A stretch of DNA of 64,000 nt from Triglochin maritima (lineage: Eukaryota; Streptophyta; Magnoliopsida; Alismatales; Juncaginaceae). Positions 20,358 through 32,704 of this stretch are shown here, piece by piece. Location of the stretch: contig OY821774.1 of the NCBI GenBank assembly GCA_963682175.1, positions 42,856,201 through 42,920,200 on the forward strand. The letters run 5' to 3'. Position numbers and translations under genes: made by a program. The notes beneath the pieces are model-generated. The model did not search any database. It was not told the origin of the DNA and was given only the letters and a program-made list of their open reading frames with translations. Numbering within the stretch: the stretch's first letter is position 1; each line of letters begins with the position of its first letter.

Positions 20358-22718
20358 ATGAGCCTATTCTTTATGCATACATCTTCATTCCTTCGAAAAT
20401 GGATGGTGGGAAGTAGGCTCATTTCATCTAATAATGTGGAGAAGTCGTCTTTGATGGAAAAGTTTGATTCTTTATTGTGGACTTGTGAAGATTATGGGCA
20501 TCTTAAGAAGATCCATGCTTGCATTTTTACTTACGGTCTTGGGAACAATGTATACCTGGGTACAAAGCTGCTGAATTGTTATGCTGCGGTAGGTGGTTTG
20601 CAGGACTCAAGATGGGTGTTTCAGAACATCGTCAACCCAAATCCTTCTCTTTGGAGTTCTGCCGTTGCTGGTTATTTCAGAACTGGTTATTTCAATGAAG
20701 TCTTGAAACTTCTGTTGAACCTGAAGTTACGTGGAATACATGCTGACAGTGGAGCAGTCACATTTGGTTTCAAAAGTTGTGCAATCCTGAGGAACAATGG
20801 ATTTGGAACAGGTCTACATGCTGATGTCCTCAAAGTTGGCCTAAACAGGGATAAATTTGTGGGCTCTTCCGTCGTGGGCATGTATTCTGAAATTGGAAGC
20901 TTGGACGATGTACACAAGGCATTTGAGGAAATATCCAAGAAGGATGTGGTTGCATATACAACCATTATTACAGCATATTCTCAGGCCCTAGATTATCACA
21001 CTTACGAGGCATTTAATGCTGTCAAAATCATGCAGAAAGAAGGTTTAGATCCAAACCGAATTACACTGGTTAGTTTGGTGCAGGCAGCAGGGCGAATCAA
21101 AGCATATAGAGAAGGTTGTTCGATTCATTGTTATGCTATCAGAAGAGGAATAGGTAATGGGGATGAGGTATTTGAAACGAGTCTGCTGGACATGTATATC
21201 AGATGTGGTGCTAGACACTCTGCCATGTTGATTTTAATCAATATGAAAGAAAGGCATGTTCCTTCATGGAATGTTATGATTGCTGGCCTTGTTCGCAGTG
21301 GTCAACCATTTGAGGCTCTTAGAGTTTTCGGTGTCATGAAGCATGACGAAAATGTTGTTCCTGACGTGATCACATTAACTAATTTGCTTTTGGCATGCAA
21401 CGACTCAAACTGCACCCATCTTGTCACAAGTATCCAAGCGTTTATTATCAGGAGAGGCATTCCTCTGGATTTAGTGTTGACCACTTGCCTGATTGATACA
21501 TATTTTAGGTCTCACAATTTACCCAAGGCAAAATTATTGTTTGATGAGCTTGAGTCGAGAGATGTCGTTTGTTATAATGTAATGATATCAGGGTACCTTC
21601 TAAATGGATCAGTTGCCGAGGCAATTGATTTGGTGCAGAGGATGGTTAAAGAACATACCAAACCAAATTCTGCTACCATTCTTACCCTTCTATCCAGATT
21701 TGCTGATGTAGCCGATATCAGGAGAGGAAAATGTGTACATGGATTTGTACTAAGACGTGGCCTTCATTCAGCTGTAGAGGTTTCCAATCAGTTGTTACAG
21801 ATGTATGCTAAATGTGGTTCTATCAGAACTGCAAGAGCTACTTTTGATTTGATGAACGAGAAGGACTTAGTCTCGTGGACATCAATGATGATGGGCTATG
21901 TGAACTGTGGGCATGCTGATGAAGTATTGGCTTTGTTTCAGCTAATGCAAAGGGTCAGAGAGAGACCTGATTCAATAACACTTATAACCCTGCTTCAGGC
22001 ACTTCAACATCTCGGATGTTTGAAAGAAGTTGAGCAAATTCATGGCTTCATTTATCGAGTTCAGCTGAGCATGGATATCATTGTTCTGAATTCTTTGATG
22101 ATGACATATTCCAAGTGCGGAAGGTTGGATACTGCTGGAGTACTTTTCAATACCATGTCGGAAAGAGAACTCGCATCGTGGAATACAATGATCTCTTCCT
22201 TTGGAATGCATGGTAGATGTCAGGAGGCAATTGAAGTATTCTATGAAATGCAAAGGAAGAATGTCAAACCAGATGAAGCAACATTTACTTTATTACTATC
22301 TGCTTGCAGCCATGCTGGACAAATTGAAGATGCTTGGCGTTTCTTTCATCTGATGAGTACTGAGTATTTTTTAAATCCCAATGAAGAGCATTATAGTTGC
22401 ATGGTTGATTTGTTGGCTCGAGCGGGTCATCTTCAGGAAGCATTTACTCTTACACTGCAGTTTCCTTTGGAAAACTGCACTACTGCTTTGAGTGCTTTGC
22501 TGTCAGCTTGCAGAGTTCATGGAAACACTGAATTGGGTGAGGTAGTTGCAAAGAAGCTCCTAGAATTAGATCCCCACAACCCTGGTAATTATGCACTTGC
22601 GTCAAGCATGTGTACTGATACCAATAGGTGGGAAAAGGTTGCAATGATCAGGTTTATGGCGAGGGAAGCTGGTTTACAGAAAATGCCTGGGTACAGTCTA
22701 ATAGATTTAGAGAAGTGA
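20358..22718 (+). CDS. Pentatricopeptide repeat protein, PLS class, E subgroup, 786 aa
   Basis: An intronless 786-residue protein. The N-terminus (MSLFFMHTSSFLRKWMVGSR) is rich in Ser, Arg and hydrophobic residues and poor in acids, consistent with a mitochondrial presequence. From about residue 55 to 690 there are continuous PPR motifs in P, L and S lengths, recognised by blocks such as KKDVVAYTTIITAYSQ, RDVVCYNVMISGYLLNG, KDLVSWTSMMMGYVNCG and RELASWNTMISSFGMHG. The C-terminus carries an E-type extension (LSACRVHGNTELGE...LLELDPHNPGNYALAS...MPGYSLIDLEK) and stops without a DYW deaminase domain. Proteins of this class act as site-recognition factors for C-to-U editing in organelles and recruit a deaminase in trans; the target cannot be read from the sequence. 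The ATG at 20358 is the first in frame and keeps the whole presequence. Confidence 0.93.
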   Translation: MSLFFMHTSSFLRKWMVGSRLISSNNVEKSSLMEKFDSLLWTCEDYGHLKKIHACIFTYGLGNNVYLGTKLLNCYAAVGGLQDSRWVFQNIVNPNPSLWSSAVAGYFRTGYFNEVLKLLLNLKLRGIHADSGAVTFGFKSCAILRNNGFGTGLHADVLKVGLNRDKFVGSSVVGMYSEIGSLDDVHKAFEEISKKDVVAYTTIITAYSQALDYHTYEAFNAVKIMQKEGLDPNRITLVSLVQAAGRIKAYREGCSIHCYAIRRGIGNGDEVFETSLLDMYIRCGARHSAMLILINMKERHVPSWNVMIAGLVRSGQPFEALRVFGVMKHDENVVPDVITLTNLLLACNDSNCTHLVTSIQAFIIRRGIPLDLVLTTCLIDTYFRSHNLPKAKLLFDELESRDVVCYNVMISGYLLNGSVAEAIDLVQRMVKEHTKPNSATILTLLSRFADVADIRRGKCVHGFVLRRGLHSAVEVSNQLLQMYAKCGSIRTARATFDLMNEKDLVSWTSMMMGYVNCGHADEVLALFQLMQRVRERPDSITLITLLQALQHLGCLKEVEQIHGFIYRVQLSMDIIVLNSLMMTYSKCGRLDTAGVLFNTMSERELASWNTMISSFGMHGRCQEAIEVFYEMQRKNVKPDEATFTLLLSACSHAGQIEDAWRFFHLMSTEYFLNPNEEHYSCMVDLLARAGHLQEAFTLTLQFPLENCTTALSALLSACRVHGNTELGEVVAKKLLELDPHNPGNYALASSMCTDTNRWEKVAMIRFMAREAGLQKMPGYSLIDLEK

Positions 22719-25200
22719 TCTGAAAGTCATTGAAAACAAGAGATGTGCAACCAAGTTTGGATGAAGCATTTGAACTTTCATCTCTTCCCGCTGAAGTTCG
22801 AGGCAAAAATTAAAAGATGCACTGCAACTGACCAGGTAGTTCTCACCTCTTGTTTTCTCATGCTTTTCGTAGTTATCATCTGCGCACAGTTCATACCTGT
22901 ACATTTTGCTGAATGAATATTAGCCAATATGGTTATGTTTGAGACGTTGACCATCTTATAATTTTCTTATGCAATCGACCAAGGACTTTTTTTTTACTGC
23001 TGCAGCCTGCTTCCATTCATCCACTGACCTAGGTAGCCATGTAAATTCCCATATTTCTATATTAAGTTTAGAGAAATGTAAGGGCAATCAATGTATTAAT
23101 CACAATGTTTTATCAGTCATCAAGGTCTTAAATCATATTAGATTAAACGAGATGACTTAACATTTCCATATTACTTAGAGAATGCTTTCTGTTTCATACC
23201 TAATTAATCACTTCAACTCAGATATCATAAACTCAAGGATTATTTACTTGTTTATGTTTGAATAGGAACTAAAATTATCGTGCATGAACTAAAGTTTTCT
23301 TCTTGCACCATGTCTAGTTTATGCGTTTTATATTTCTGACCTGCGTTTTATGATTTATCCAATGATAGTTGTGAGATGGAAGTTTCTTCTTTTATTTTTG
23401 AGTTTGTCTTTTCTATTATGATGGGTACAGTTATTTGAGTTTCTCTTCCATGTGTTTCATAACTAGTTTGGTTTTTGAGTTTCTCCTCCATGTGATTCCA
23501 AAAAAAGGGAGCCGGTGGAATTATTTGCTGTCAATCCAAACTGATAATGGACTTCCCTGGGGAGTTATCTGCATATAGAACGAGTTGATCTTGATGGCTT
23601 TGAGAGGTTGCTTTAGTCATTACAAAGTCATCGAGGAAATAATCATTGGAGAACCAATGCTTATTAATTTTTCTGGAGTCAAAATGGGTCAGGTATGCAC
23701 CATATTTTTAAGATGTGCATGATATGACTTAACCTTGTTCTTATGCTGCCTATTCTATTTGCTTCCAGAACCCATACTTACATTGTTGTCCTTCTCCATC
23801 TTTTTATGCTTTATCTCTCACTTCATTGTTTTCATATCCATGCATAGGTTACAAGTGCTTTGGACTTCAAAAATAAAACACTATGCATGTTGAATACAAT
23901 TAAAATTCATTACGGGCGATGGCCTCTCTCTAATGGTTGACTCCACCACTCAGCTTTGCTATTTTCAATTTTGATATTTTTGGGATTTGAAAATAATAAA
24001 GGTCGGTTGTACTTGCACATGCCGAAAGTTGGTGTTTTCTTCTAAGTAGTACTCTGTGAGACAACGATGAAAATTCCAGTGGGGTTTGACTCCTTAGCCT
24101 TATTTTCATTTTATTTTCCTTCATTTTGTATCATATTAGTTAAAATCTACGGGTGACTGGTTAATGTTAGCAACGTGGTCAACCATTTTCCATAGCAGAA
24201 TGGGTGAAAGGATTTTATTTCTTTTGGCCCGAGTCATGGAAACGAGAAAATTTGTGCACATTTGTACATAATGTTTTTTTCTGTGTATTTTCTGTTTTCG
24301 CATATTGACTGAAGCTCATGGTTCAATTTCCGTACTAATGTACTCGAGAAGGCAAATATGCTGCCTTAACTTTTCAAAAACTAACTAGAACTTCTTGTTC
24401 AGGTATATTGGAATAAACTGAGTTCTGTGTTGATTTGTTGCGATATCTCTTCCTCGTCCTTTTGCCCCTTGGTTGATTGAATACAAGAATTTCATCATTT
24501 GGTACCACTCAAATGCTTTTTTTTGGTTTCCTAGCCTTGGGCATGCTGTCTTAAACCATGGATCCCTCCTTGGCAGAGGTGGTTGGCATGAATTGTCGAT
24601 GGCAAAATACAGGAACTGGCATGGGTGCTTCCTCTGGAAAAGTCTCGCATTGTTGAACGTTTTTTCATTGCTCTCTAGTCAGATCAATAAACAATCACAA
24701 TCAAGGTTTACATGACACAGCGTGCATCCTCTAGCTTTTACATACCGGTATGATGTTATATAGGTGGTGTAAGTAGACCATATTTTACTTTCAAAAACTT
24801 TCCTCTTCCAACGGAATTTCGGATCTTTTATGTTTTACAGGTAGGGGACATGGAGAAAATTGACATGACTGTAATTTGAAGGAATCAATTGCTGAGGTAA
24901 CTGTGCTCACTGGGAAATGAGAGCTCGTAATGTAGAAATGTTAGGGTTGTGATTCATCTAACGATTATTTGATGTGTATGTTTCTATTGTCTCTTAAGTT
25001 GTCAGGTAGGTTTACTGTTTTTCCATTATAGGATATCTGTCTCGAAGCTTATTAATAGAAGAAAATGAAAAAAGAGAAGTCGGTCGAGGTTATTTTGTCG
25101 AGTTTCTTAGAGAGAGTTATTTGCTCCGTTCACAATTTTTCCAACTATCTAGTTTCCCTGTAACAACATACTAGGTGACGTGGTCACTATCGCACCATCA

Positions 25201-25332
25201 GCTCTGATATCATGGTGAAACAGAGGACAAGTGAAGACCATTACTTAAAAGTTAGCTTGTATGATAGATAGCCCACATGACTTATAATCTCACGACATAT
25301 CCTTAAAAAAGCCGACGTGAGACTACTCTCAC
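25201..25332. repeat. Dispersed repeat copy 1
   Basis: Shares ordered words with 25629-25762: GATATCATG, AAATAGAGGAC/AACAGAGGAC, TAGCCCACATGACTT, ACATATCC and ACTACTCTCAC. About 75-80 percent similar by eye. Confidence 0.7.
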
Positions 25333-25628
25333 ATCAAAGTACACTGGAAAAGGCAAGAGACACTTGGTACCTCATAAATCTCCTCTTGAAGTGGCAAAAG
25401 GTTTTGGGTGTATGTTTTGATTAGCGCCTATTTGGGTTATAGAAAGTTTAGCTTATTTTATAGTATCTGCTTTGTGGTAATATTAATGGACGACTCCACA
25501 TGTATGGGTGGGCTTTGAGTGACTTTAAGGTCTGGACTCATAAGTTTTAGATTTTGACCCTCTTAAATTTTAGATATTGACTTCTTTGATTTTAGATTTC
25601 TACCTCCTTGGATTTTATAACTTATATC

Positions 25629-25762
25629 GGCTTGGATATCATGTTGAAATAGAGGACATGTGGATATCATCACCTAAAAACTAGCTTTTAGGTGAGATAG
25701 TCCACATGACTTGAAACCTCATGGCACATCCCCAAGTTAGCCCATCTTGGAACTATTCTCAC
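25629..25762. repeat. Dispersed repeat copy 2
   Basis: Diverged second copy of 25201-25332 in the same orientation, about 430 bp away. Sequences of this type, with ACATGACTT and AGAGGAC words, are common in plant intergenic DNA. Confidence 0.7.
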
Positions 25763-25811
25763 AATTGTAATTTATTTTCAAAATTTTAACAAACATTTTT
25801 CTCTCTCTCAA

Positions 25812-26793
25812 GGGATACTTCTTAGGAAAAAATTTCAAAATAATAAGTTAAAAATAAAAAATTAGAAGAATATATGCACGTTGAAAACTTATTTGGCAAA
25901 GTATGCACATTGAAAACGACACCTGTAATGTCGTTTTCATTAAGTGAAAACGGCATCAGTGATGTCGTTTTTACTTAGGTAAAAAAATAATTCGAGGTCA
26001 TGTGTTTTATATAAAAACAACGCTATAAAATGGAAATCTGAGATGCTATTTATTTCCTAAACGTAATTCTTGTGGCGTAAAATATACAGTGGGAGATTTG
26101 TTGAGTTTGTGCGAGGGTGGCAGGGGGCGGCAGCCCTTGCGGGGGACGTGAGTCCCCCCGCAAAGCGAGCGGACAGAGGGAGCGCGCTTTGCGGATGTTT
26201 TTTTTGTTTCGACATCATATTATTGTATTCCATATATTGATCCGTTTACCCGGATTTACCTGTTTAACTGTACCAAATTTACCCGTTTAAATGCACCAGA
26301 TTTACCCGTTCATTGCAGTACACCTACATCAATCATTGGATTACAATGATTACAACTCTTCCACAATAACTACAATGAGTTTTTGCAAGTGACGAAGATT
26401 CAAAAATTTCCAGATCAAACAATTTCAAGATCCAAAAAAATTTCAGAGGGCGCTGCCCCCTTGCCACCCCCACCACCTCGCCGGCGAGGTGGAACGCCGC
26501 TCGCTCACCGTGGAGCCAGACCCCCGACCGACCCGTTGCTAGTTCAACATGTCTTAGCTAAAAACGACATCTCGAAATCAAGAAAAAAATTGCCCAAGTA
26601 AAAACGACATCTACAGTGTCGTTTTCATTAAGTGTAAAAAACGACATCAACAGTGTCGTTTTTACTTAATGAAAACGGCACATGTGGTGTCGTTTTTAAT
26701 GTGCATATTTTGCCAATTAAGTTTCTAGGATGCATATTTTTCAAATTTTTTATTTTTTCTTTATTATTTTGAAAAAAAATCCACTTCTTATCC
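25812..26793. mobile_element. Inverted-repeat element with AAAACGACA/TGTCGTTTT palindromes
   Basis: The left arm (25812 to about 25985) and right arm (about 26560 to 26793) are inverted copies. Both contain TTTCAAAATAATAA-type sequence, a GGCAAAATATGCACATT-type block and several AAAACGACA...TGTCGTTTT palindromes. The middle carries GC-rich inverted words (GGCAGCCCTTGCGGGGGAC, 26130-26148) and a segment shared with the element at 3760-4988. There is no transposase. No convincing target duplication was found, so the exact ends and class are uncertain. Confidence 0.75.
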
Positions 26794-27560
26794 TACTATA
26801 ACTTTTGGAGTACGGACATATATATCTACCATCCACAAGAGTGGACAAAAAAACTCACAGATATTAGACAACAATCGACAAAATAATACACAATAATGAA
26901 TGGAATTGTGTAATACTTGGCAATTTCATGCATTGTGGACGTGAAATGGTGTAAGATGACGTGCACACGAAAAAAATTAGGTGATTGATTAATTTAATTC
27001 CAATATTATAAGACAAAATAACATGAAATAGGTGGACAAAAAGACTAAAAAAGATACGATTTCAGAAGCATTTTTTGAATATTTACATTAAACCAAACTA
27101 ACAAATTCAACATCTTCCGTAGTCTAATTAATTACTTTTCGCTTCAAATTGGTTAACTAAGTTTTTTCTTAGAACAAATACGTCGGTCACGTCATTTGAC
27201 CAATTACTAGCCCAAATAGGACATATTTCTTTTGAATCTTAATGAACGTGAGATACACAAAAATGTATGACTTGAAAACAAGGTTGGTGCCAAGAATTCT
27301 AGTCAAAAGGTTGGAATTTATATGGTTGACACCAAAAGTTGGAAATTAGTTGATTTGGGGTTTGATTAGGTATTTTAGATATAAGCACTTGGAAAATGAA
27401 TATTTTTGGAGTAGGCTAATTAGATATAATTTGATCAACTTATCTTGTTATTGGTATTCTAAAAATTCAAGATGTCTCGAAATCCTAAGAAATAAAATAA
27501 AAAAATCTTGGATCTCATGGGTCATTAATCTGTTTATTCGGGTCTAGGTCTGAGATCCGA
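26794..27560. other. Intergenic AT-rich DNA upstream of PFD3
   Basis: I see no gene or clear repeat here. The 65-residue frame at 27350-27547 is AT-rich noise. Confidence 0.5.
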
Positions 27561-27583
27561 CTAACAACCCTTGCCTTTGTATG

Positions 27584-27590
27584 TATAAAT
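27584..27590 (+). promoter_or_regulatory. TATA box of PFD3
   Basis: TATAAAT lies 83 bp upstream of the first in-frame ATG. It is followed by a CT-rich leader with TCTGTCTTCTGTCT repeats, a typical plant core promoter layout. Confidence 0.65.
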
Positions 27591-27666
27591 AGAATCGGTC
27601 GGACTCCCAAAGACAAAGACAGACCCGATCGATTCTGTCTTCTGTCTTCTGTCTCTCTCATATGAT

Positions 27667-30600
27667 ATGATGGCTTCGGAGAGAAGAGGGATTCCGGGAG
27701 CGTCCTTCGTGGAGGACGTCCAGACCTACCTCGACCAGTCCGGCTTCGACATCAACTCCGCTCTCTCCTTCCTCCAAGAAAGGTCTCTTCTGATTTGCTC
27801 CTTTTAGATATGGGTTGAGGAAAGTTGATGGATCCATTGGGTGGTGTGAGTTTTGAAAGTTGGGTTCTTTTCTTGTGGGGACTCGATTGGGGCTTCGTTT
27901 AAATGTTTTTTTGTGGGAAAGTTTGGGTTTTTTGGGCTTCTGTAAGTGGAGGGTTGTCTGGTTTCGTGGTTTTGGTCTTTCATTTTATTTAATATAGTTA
28001 ACTTTCTGATAATAAAAAAACGAATTTTCTCTTTTAACTTTTTGGTTAAAATAAATTGGCTTTTAGGATAGATTTTTAATTATGGATTTTGTGCTAAAAT
28101 GAAATATCAAACACATTATATTGCGAATTGCAAACAAAGATAATTGATAGGCAACTAGAAATATAAAATACAAAGTTTATTTCTAGTAAAATGAAAATGG
28201 TTGTGATGTCACCATGTCTAGGTCAAAATATAGAATGAGAAATCCAAAGTAAATGAATAATGAGTTATGTTCAAATCATGCCAAAAAAAGACTAATAATG
28301 CCGATAAAAAAAACTAGGAACGACAGTTTCCAGATATGTATCAAGATTACGTAAATTAGAACAATGGCCACCTTCATATTTGGAGCTAGTCATTTTAAAC
28401 CAAATTTGTGAACATTATATAAGATGAGGAAATGATACTCCAGCTTGGACCTTGTAAATTTAGAACCATTAACATGTTGAAGACATGGAAAATTTCGAAC
28501 CATTAACATGCTGAAGATATGGACTAGATGCATCCAAGATATTCCACACAAAAATGAAGAGAACTATTTATGGATAGCAGGCGAAAACATCAAATTTGTT
28601 ATATACGACAATTGACAGTGCACCATGATCTTGTTTTTCATTAACAGTCTTTTCTTCCACTATAGGACTAAATGTGGTATTCTTTGATTTCTGGTGTACA
28701 TACCTTACAAAGATGGCATGTCTCTTGCAGTTTGTTATTTATATTGACTTTCCTGGCATAACATTCATTGAGATAAATCCTTTCTTCTGTAGACTATTGC
28801 ATACTTATAAGATGCATCTGATGCTTCCTTGATGTTTTGGTGGTCCTCGTGTCCCCTTATGCAATTTTCATCTGAGTATATTTTCCAACTGTAATATTTC
28901 ATTTCTGTAGACTATATAACCATTAAAGTCATCATCGTTATGGTTCCAAACCTTGGTTATTCGAGCTACTTGGTGCTTGTAGTCCTTTTCTATGTAGTAA
29001 TATCTTTTATAAAAGAATCTTCGTTTTCTTTCTGTAATTTTTTTTCTTGTCCACTGCAGGCTGCAACAATATAGGGTTGTAGAGATGAAACTATTAGCTC
29101 AGCAAAGGGATCTGCAGGTTCTTTTAATGTTAACAATCTCCCCCTCTAAACTCATCACTACTTTGTAAACAGTTCGCTTTCTGAAAAAGGAAATGATCCT
29201 TTTTGACTTTAGACATGGCATCCGAAATTTTCCCTGGTCATATAATTATAAGTAAAACAATTTGCCTTCATAAAAATGGTTAAAAAAGCAACAGATTGTG
29301 AAAGTTCTTACCGAAACATTGTGCCGAATTCAGTTCTTATGCCACTTACTGCAAGTTAAAGCCCTGCCATTAACTTGACATTTTGTTGTTAAATTGTTGC
29401 AGGCGAAAATTCCCGACATTGAGAAGTGTTTAGATATTGTTGCTACATTGCAAGCTAAGAATGGTAGTGGCGAGGTATGTTCCCTGCCACCTTGCTCCAA
29501 CTGTCTTTACTTTTCCCCCTCTCGTTTACTCCAACTCCTTTTACTTCTAAATGTTATTCTTATTAGAAAAACACTGAGTTCCAACTGCTGTGCAGTTGAT
29601 TATTAGTTTCCTTTTTTCTCTCTGAGAAGTGCCTGCTGATGCATTCTAGTGTTTTGTACCTAATAAGGTGGTGTTGTAGACTCACTTATATTCTTCATCT
29701 TAGTTCTCTTGACGTTTCTTAACCATAAGATGATATGAGGGTGTTACTTTTTAAGTTGTGGCTGGTACTTAAGTTTCTTCAGATCTTTTTTTACATTATG
29801 TGTTAACCTAAGTTGTGTGAATGTGTGACGTGAGGACTGTGTAAGGATACTGTTGATGGAATGTACTTATTGGTTTGTGGATAAACCTTTGTTTTTAAAT
29901 TCTGTGTGATGGTCAAATCATCTCCTTGTTGGCCCGAAGTGGTCAAACATTATCGAAAGATTTGACTGCACAGAAAGTCTATAGCATCATGAAGCTTTAT
30001 ATTTTATTAAATCTTAATTGCATGAAGCTGCATTGATTTGGTCAAGCATGTTTCCAAATTTTCATAATTCAATTTTAGTTGTAGAGAATTCACTTGGGTT
30101 TCTGATATGTAGATCAGGTGCAAACTTTAATAAGAGGTGGATTGTTGTTCAGAAGCAAGAAATGTATGTTTCAGAGGCAAGCAATTTAGTAAAAAAATGG
30201 AATATTATTTTGGCATGAAACACAACTAGGCTAGAGGCACGTCTAGGAGTTTAATTTATGCAAGAGTATACGTTTGATTTTTTACTGTAGTATGGTATAT
30301 GTATATGATAGCCAATTTGACTGTGACACTCAAATTTAAGACATTTTAAAGTTAGTTTTTTTAAATCAAACTTAATCACATGTATTGTTATCTATTAAGC
30401 TATAACATGTTAAAATTTTAGGTCAATCAAAATTAATTTCACCGTTAATCTAAAATGCTCATTTTTTTAACGGGTGAAATTTACTGGATTTGGAAGTGTT
30501 CGGATCAAGGTTTACGATGATCAATTTGATGTGAAATTTTTACCACATGTTCCTTATATATGGTATATCCCACCTATTTCGTAGAATAAAACTAACCGGA

Positions 30601-31407
30601 AGTGGCTGAAAATGTGGTGCCACAGCAAGATGTGTACAACCCCATTTTTTCCATATGTATATTGTGATGGCTACAAGGATATGTATACTAAAATCCTTTG
30701 TTTGAAACTTATAAGGTAGAAGAACGCCAAGATTGTAGTGCTTTTGTCCTCAAACTGCATGATGCGAATGACTTGTTTCTTAGGCCTCCTAAAACATTTT
30801 CTTTTATTTTTTGTCCAGGCATAACATGTTTTTGTTGGTTTAATTTGTAGTGTCACGCCATATTATGATATGGTAGTAAATGTGTGTCACAAAGCTGTAC
30901 TAAATATATTTTCTTCCATTCTATGCAGGCATTGGTGGCAGACTTTGAAGTTTCCGAGGGAATCTATTCACGAGCAAGAATAGAGGGAAGTGACTCTGTA
31001 TGCCTTTGGCTGGGAGCAAATGTCATGTTAGAATATTCTTCTGAGGAGGTTGTCCCAAAACATGGCTGATTATTTTGTCAATTCAAATTAATTGCCAGCA
31101 TGTGAATATGAAGTTGTGAACTCAGTTGTCTTAATTTCGCAGGCCACTGAGCTTCTTAAGAAAAACTTGGAAAACGCGAAAGCCAGTGTAGAAGTCCTCA
31201 TTGGTGATTTGCAGTTCCTGAGGGATCAGGTGACAGTAACCCAGGTACTGTTATTTAACCAGCTCTCCATCTGAAAATCGCTCAACTCTTGGAAACCAGT
31301 TTGCTGAATTCATTCTTCGTGAACGGCAATCGCAGGTTACGATTGCTCGAGTTTACAATTGGGATGTCCATCAACGCAGAATCAAGAAAGCAACGACAGA
31401 ATCGTGA
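27667..31407 (+). CDS. PFD3: Prefoldin subunit 3 (VBP1 homologue)
   Basis: Six exons, all GT-AG: 27667-27782, 29060-29117, 29403-29474, 30929-31048, 31143-31244 and 31336-31407. Together they make 540 nt, or 179 residues. Exon 1 has tandem ATGs (27667 and 27670). The protein reads [13 protein letters not shown]...[20 protein letters not shown]...[13 protein letters not shown]...[15 protein letters not shown]...[13 protein letters not shown]...[14 protein letters not shown]...[18 protein letters not shown]. It matches plant prefoldin 3 across its length: N-terminal coiled-coil helix, central beta-hairpin region, C-terminal helix. Prefoldin is a heterohexameric cytosolic co-chaperone that passes unfolded tubulin and actin to the CCT chaperonin; subunit 3 is one of the two alpha-type subunits. 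The first ATG at 27662 opens a two-codon frame only. Confidence 0.96.
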
Positions 31408-32704
31408 AGTTTTGCATTAGTAGACTATGGTGGTGAGGGTATTTAGGTGTGTGAAGTGAGTTTGGTTTGACGGTGTTCATTATTATCCTCCGATAGACCT
31501 ATGTCGATGGATTCTTACAACGTAGTCATGTGGCAACAAGTGATTTATCTCAAAGTTTTGTGTGATGTTGATGACTTGAAGAGCTATTAGAGTTGTTTAC
31601 TTCATATGACATTGGATGTTTTATTGTCTCTTCAAAAAAATTATATGTTTCTAACGTTTGAAGAACTATTAATTTAGAGTTGTGGGTTGTTTGAGTACCC
31701 AATTGCTTGTTTATTCTGCTATCTAAGTATAATTCTAAATAATTATAAGATACCCGCTGACGTGTCTAAATAATTATAAGACGTCATTGATGCATTTTGC
31801 TTCTGGACTTCACTTGATAAATAAGATAACAATTTATCATTTTTTTTCTTAGATCATACAAATTTCTCCTTTATGATCGCAACAAATTACTTGTCCACAC
31901 GCTCAAAAATGGAAAATCGGTAACTGTCATAACAGCTCTTCACTACACCTACCAAGTGAGCCTCAGTTTTCGGATGACAAGAAATTCACTCTCTTATATG
32001 ACCGGTATTAACCCACAATAATATAAAGCAATTTTAAATCATGTCCCAAAAGCGCTACTTATCCTTGAAATGCCAGTTGATTTGGAAGAACAATGACTAG
32101 TTTTAGAGACTTCATTCACAGAAAAATTGAGAATGATTGCTTTGTAGTATGATTCTGAAAGGAACTTGCATAAAGCTTGAAGACTTCCATGGTCAATGTG
32201 ATGAATCTGAATTAAGATTTAAGACTGAACTAAATGAAAAAAGAACAGAAAACGCAAAACGAAATTGATTGAAGTACCATGGAGTTAAATAACGTATGGA
32301 GCTATCTTTGGAAGTACAAATCCTTGCTTCCTTCTCGTCTACGTGTACTACACATCAGCCGCAATGAAATTATACAAGTTTTAACACACGAACTCAAATA
32401 GCTAAAATCAGGAATTTCGGTACCGAAAGGAAAAATTGTGCAAATACAATGTCCTGGAAGAGCTACAATCTAAAGCTATGCGTGAGCCACAACCCAAACT
32501 AACCATTCACAGCAAACCAGGCTAAAAAATCACAATGTTTCCATCCACTTAAGAAAATAAAATTGTTTATGACATCTGCATTTGTCAATACATCCTTGCA
32601 AACATTGGAGGTAGGCATGTAATTTTTTTCTTAAAAAAGTGTCGTAAGAAACCATGTCATAGCAGTTTGAAAAAACACCAGACATCTAAAAGGCACGCAC
32701 GCAC
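31408..32704. other. Convergent intergenic region between PFD3 and PBE
   Basis: Holds the 3' untranslated regions of both genes. AT-rich with no coding frame of interest. A short repeated word, CTAAATAATTATAAGA, occurs near 31735 and 31765. Confidence 0.5.

Larger units (their letters stand above)
22719..25811. other. Downstream region of the PPR gene, no supported gene
   Basis: The PPR 3' untranslated region probably lies in the first few hundred bases. Short frames near 22969 and 24473 have no recognisable similarity. A segment near 24640-24665 (AAGTCTCGCATTGTTGAACG) resembles 19064-19090. A pair of related repeats lies at 25201-25332 and 25629-25762. Confidence 0.5.
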
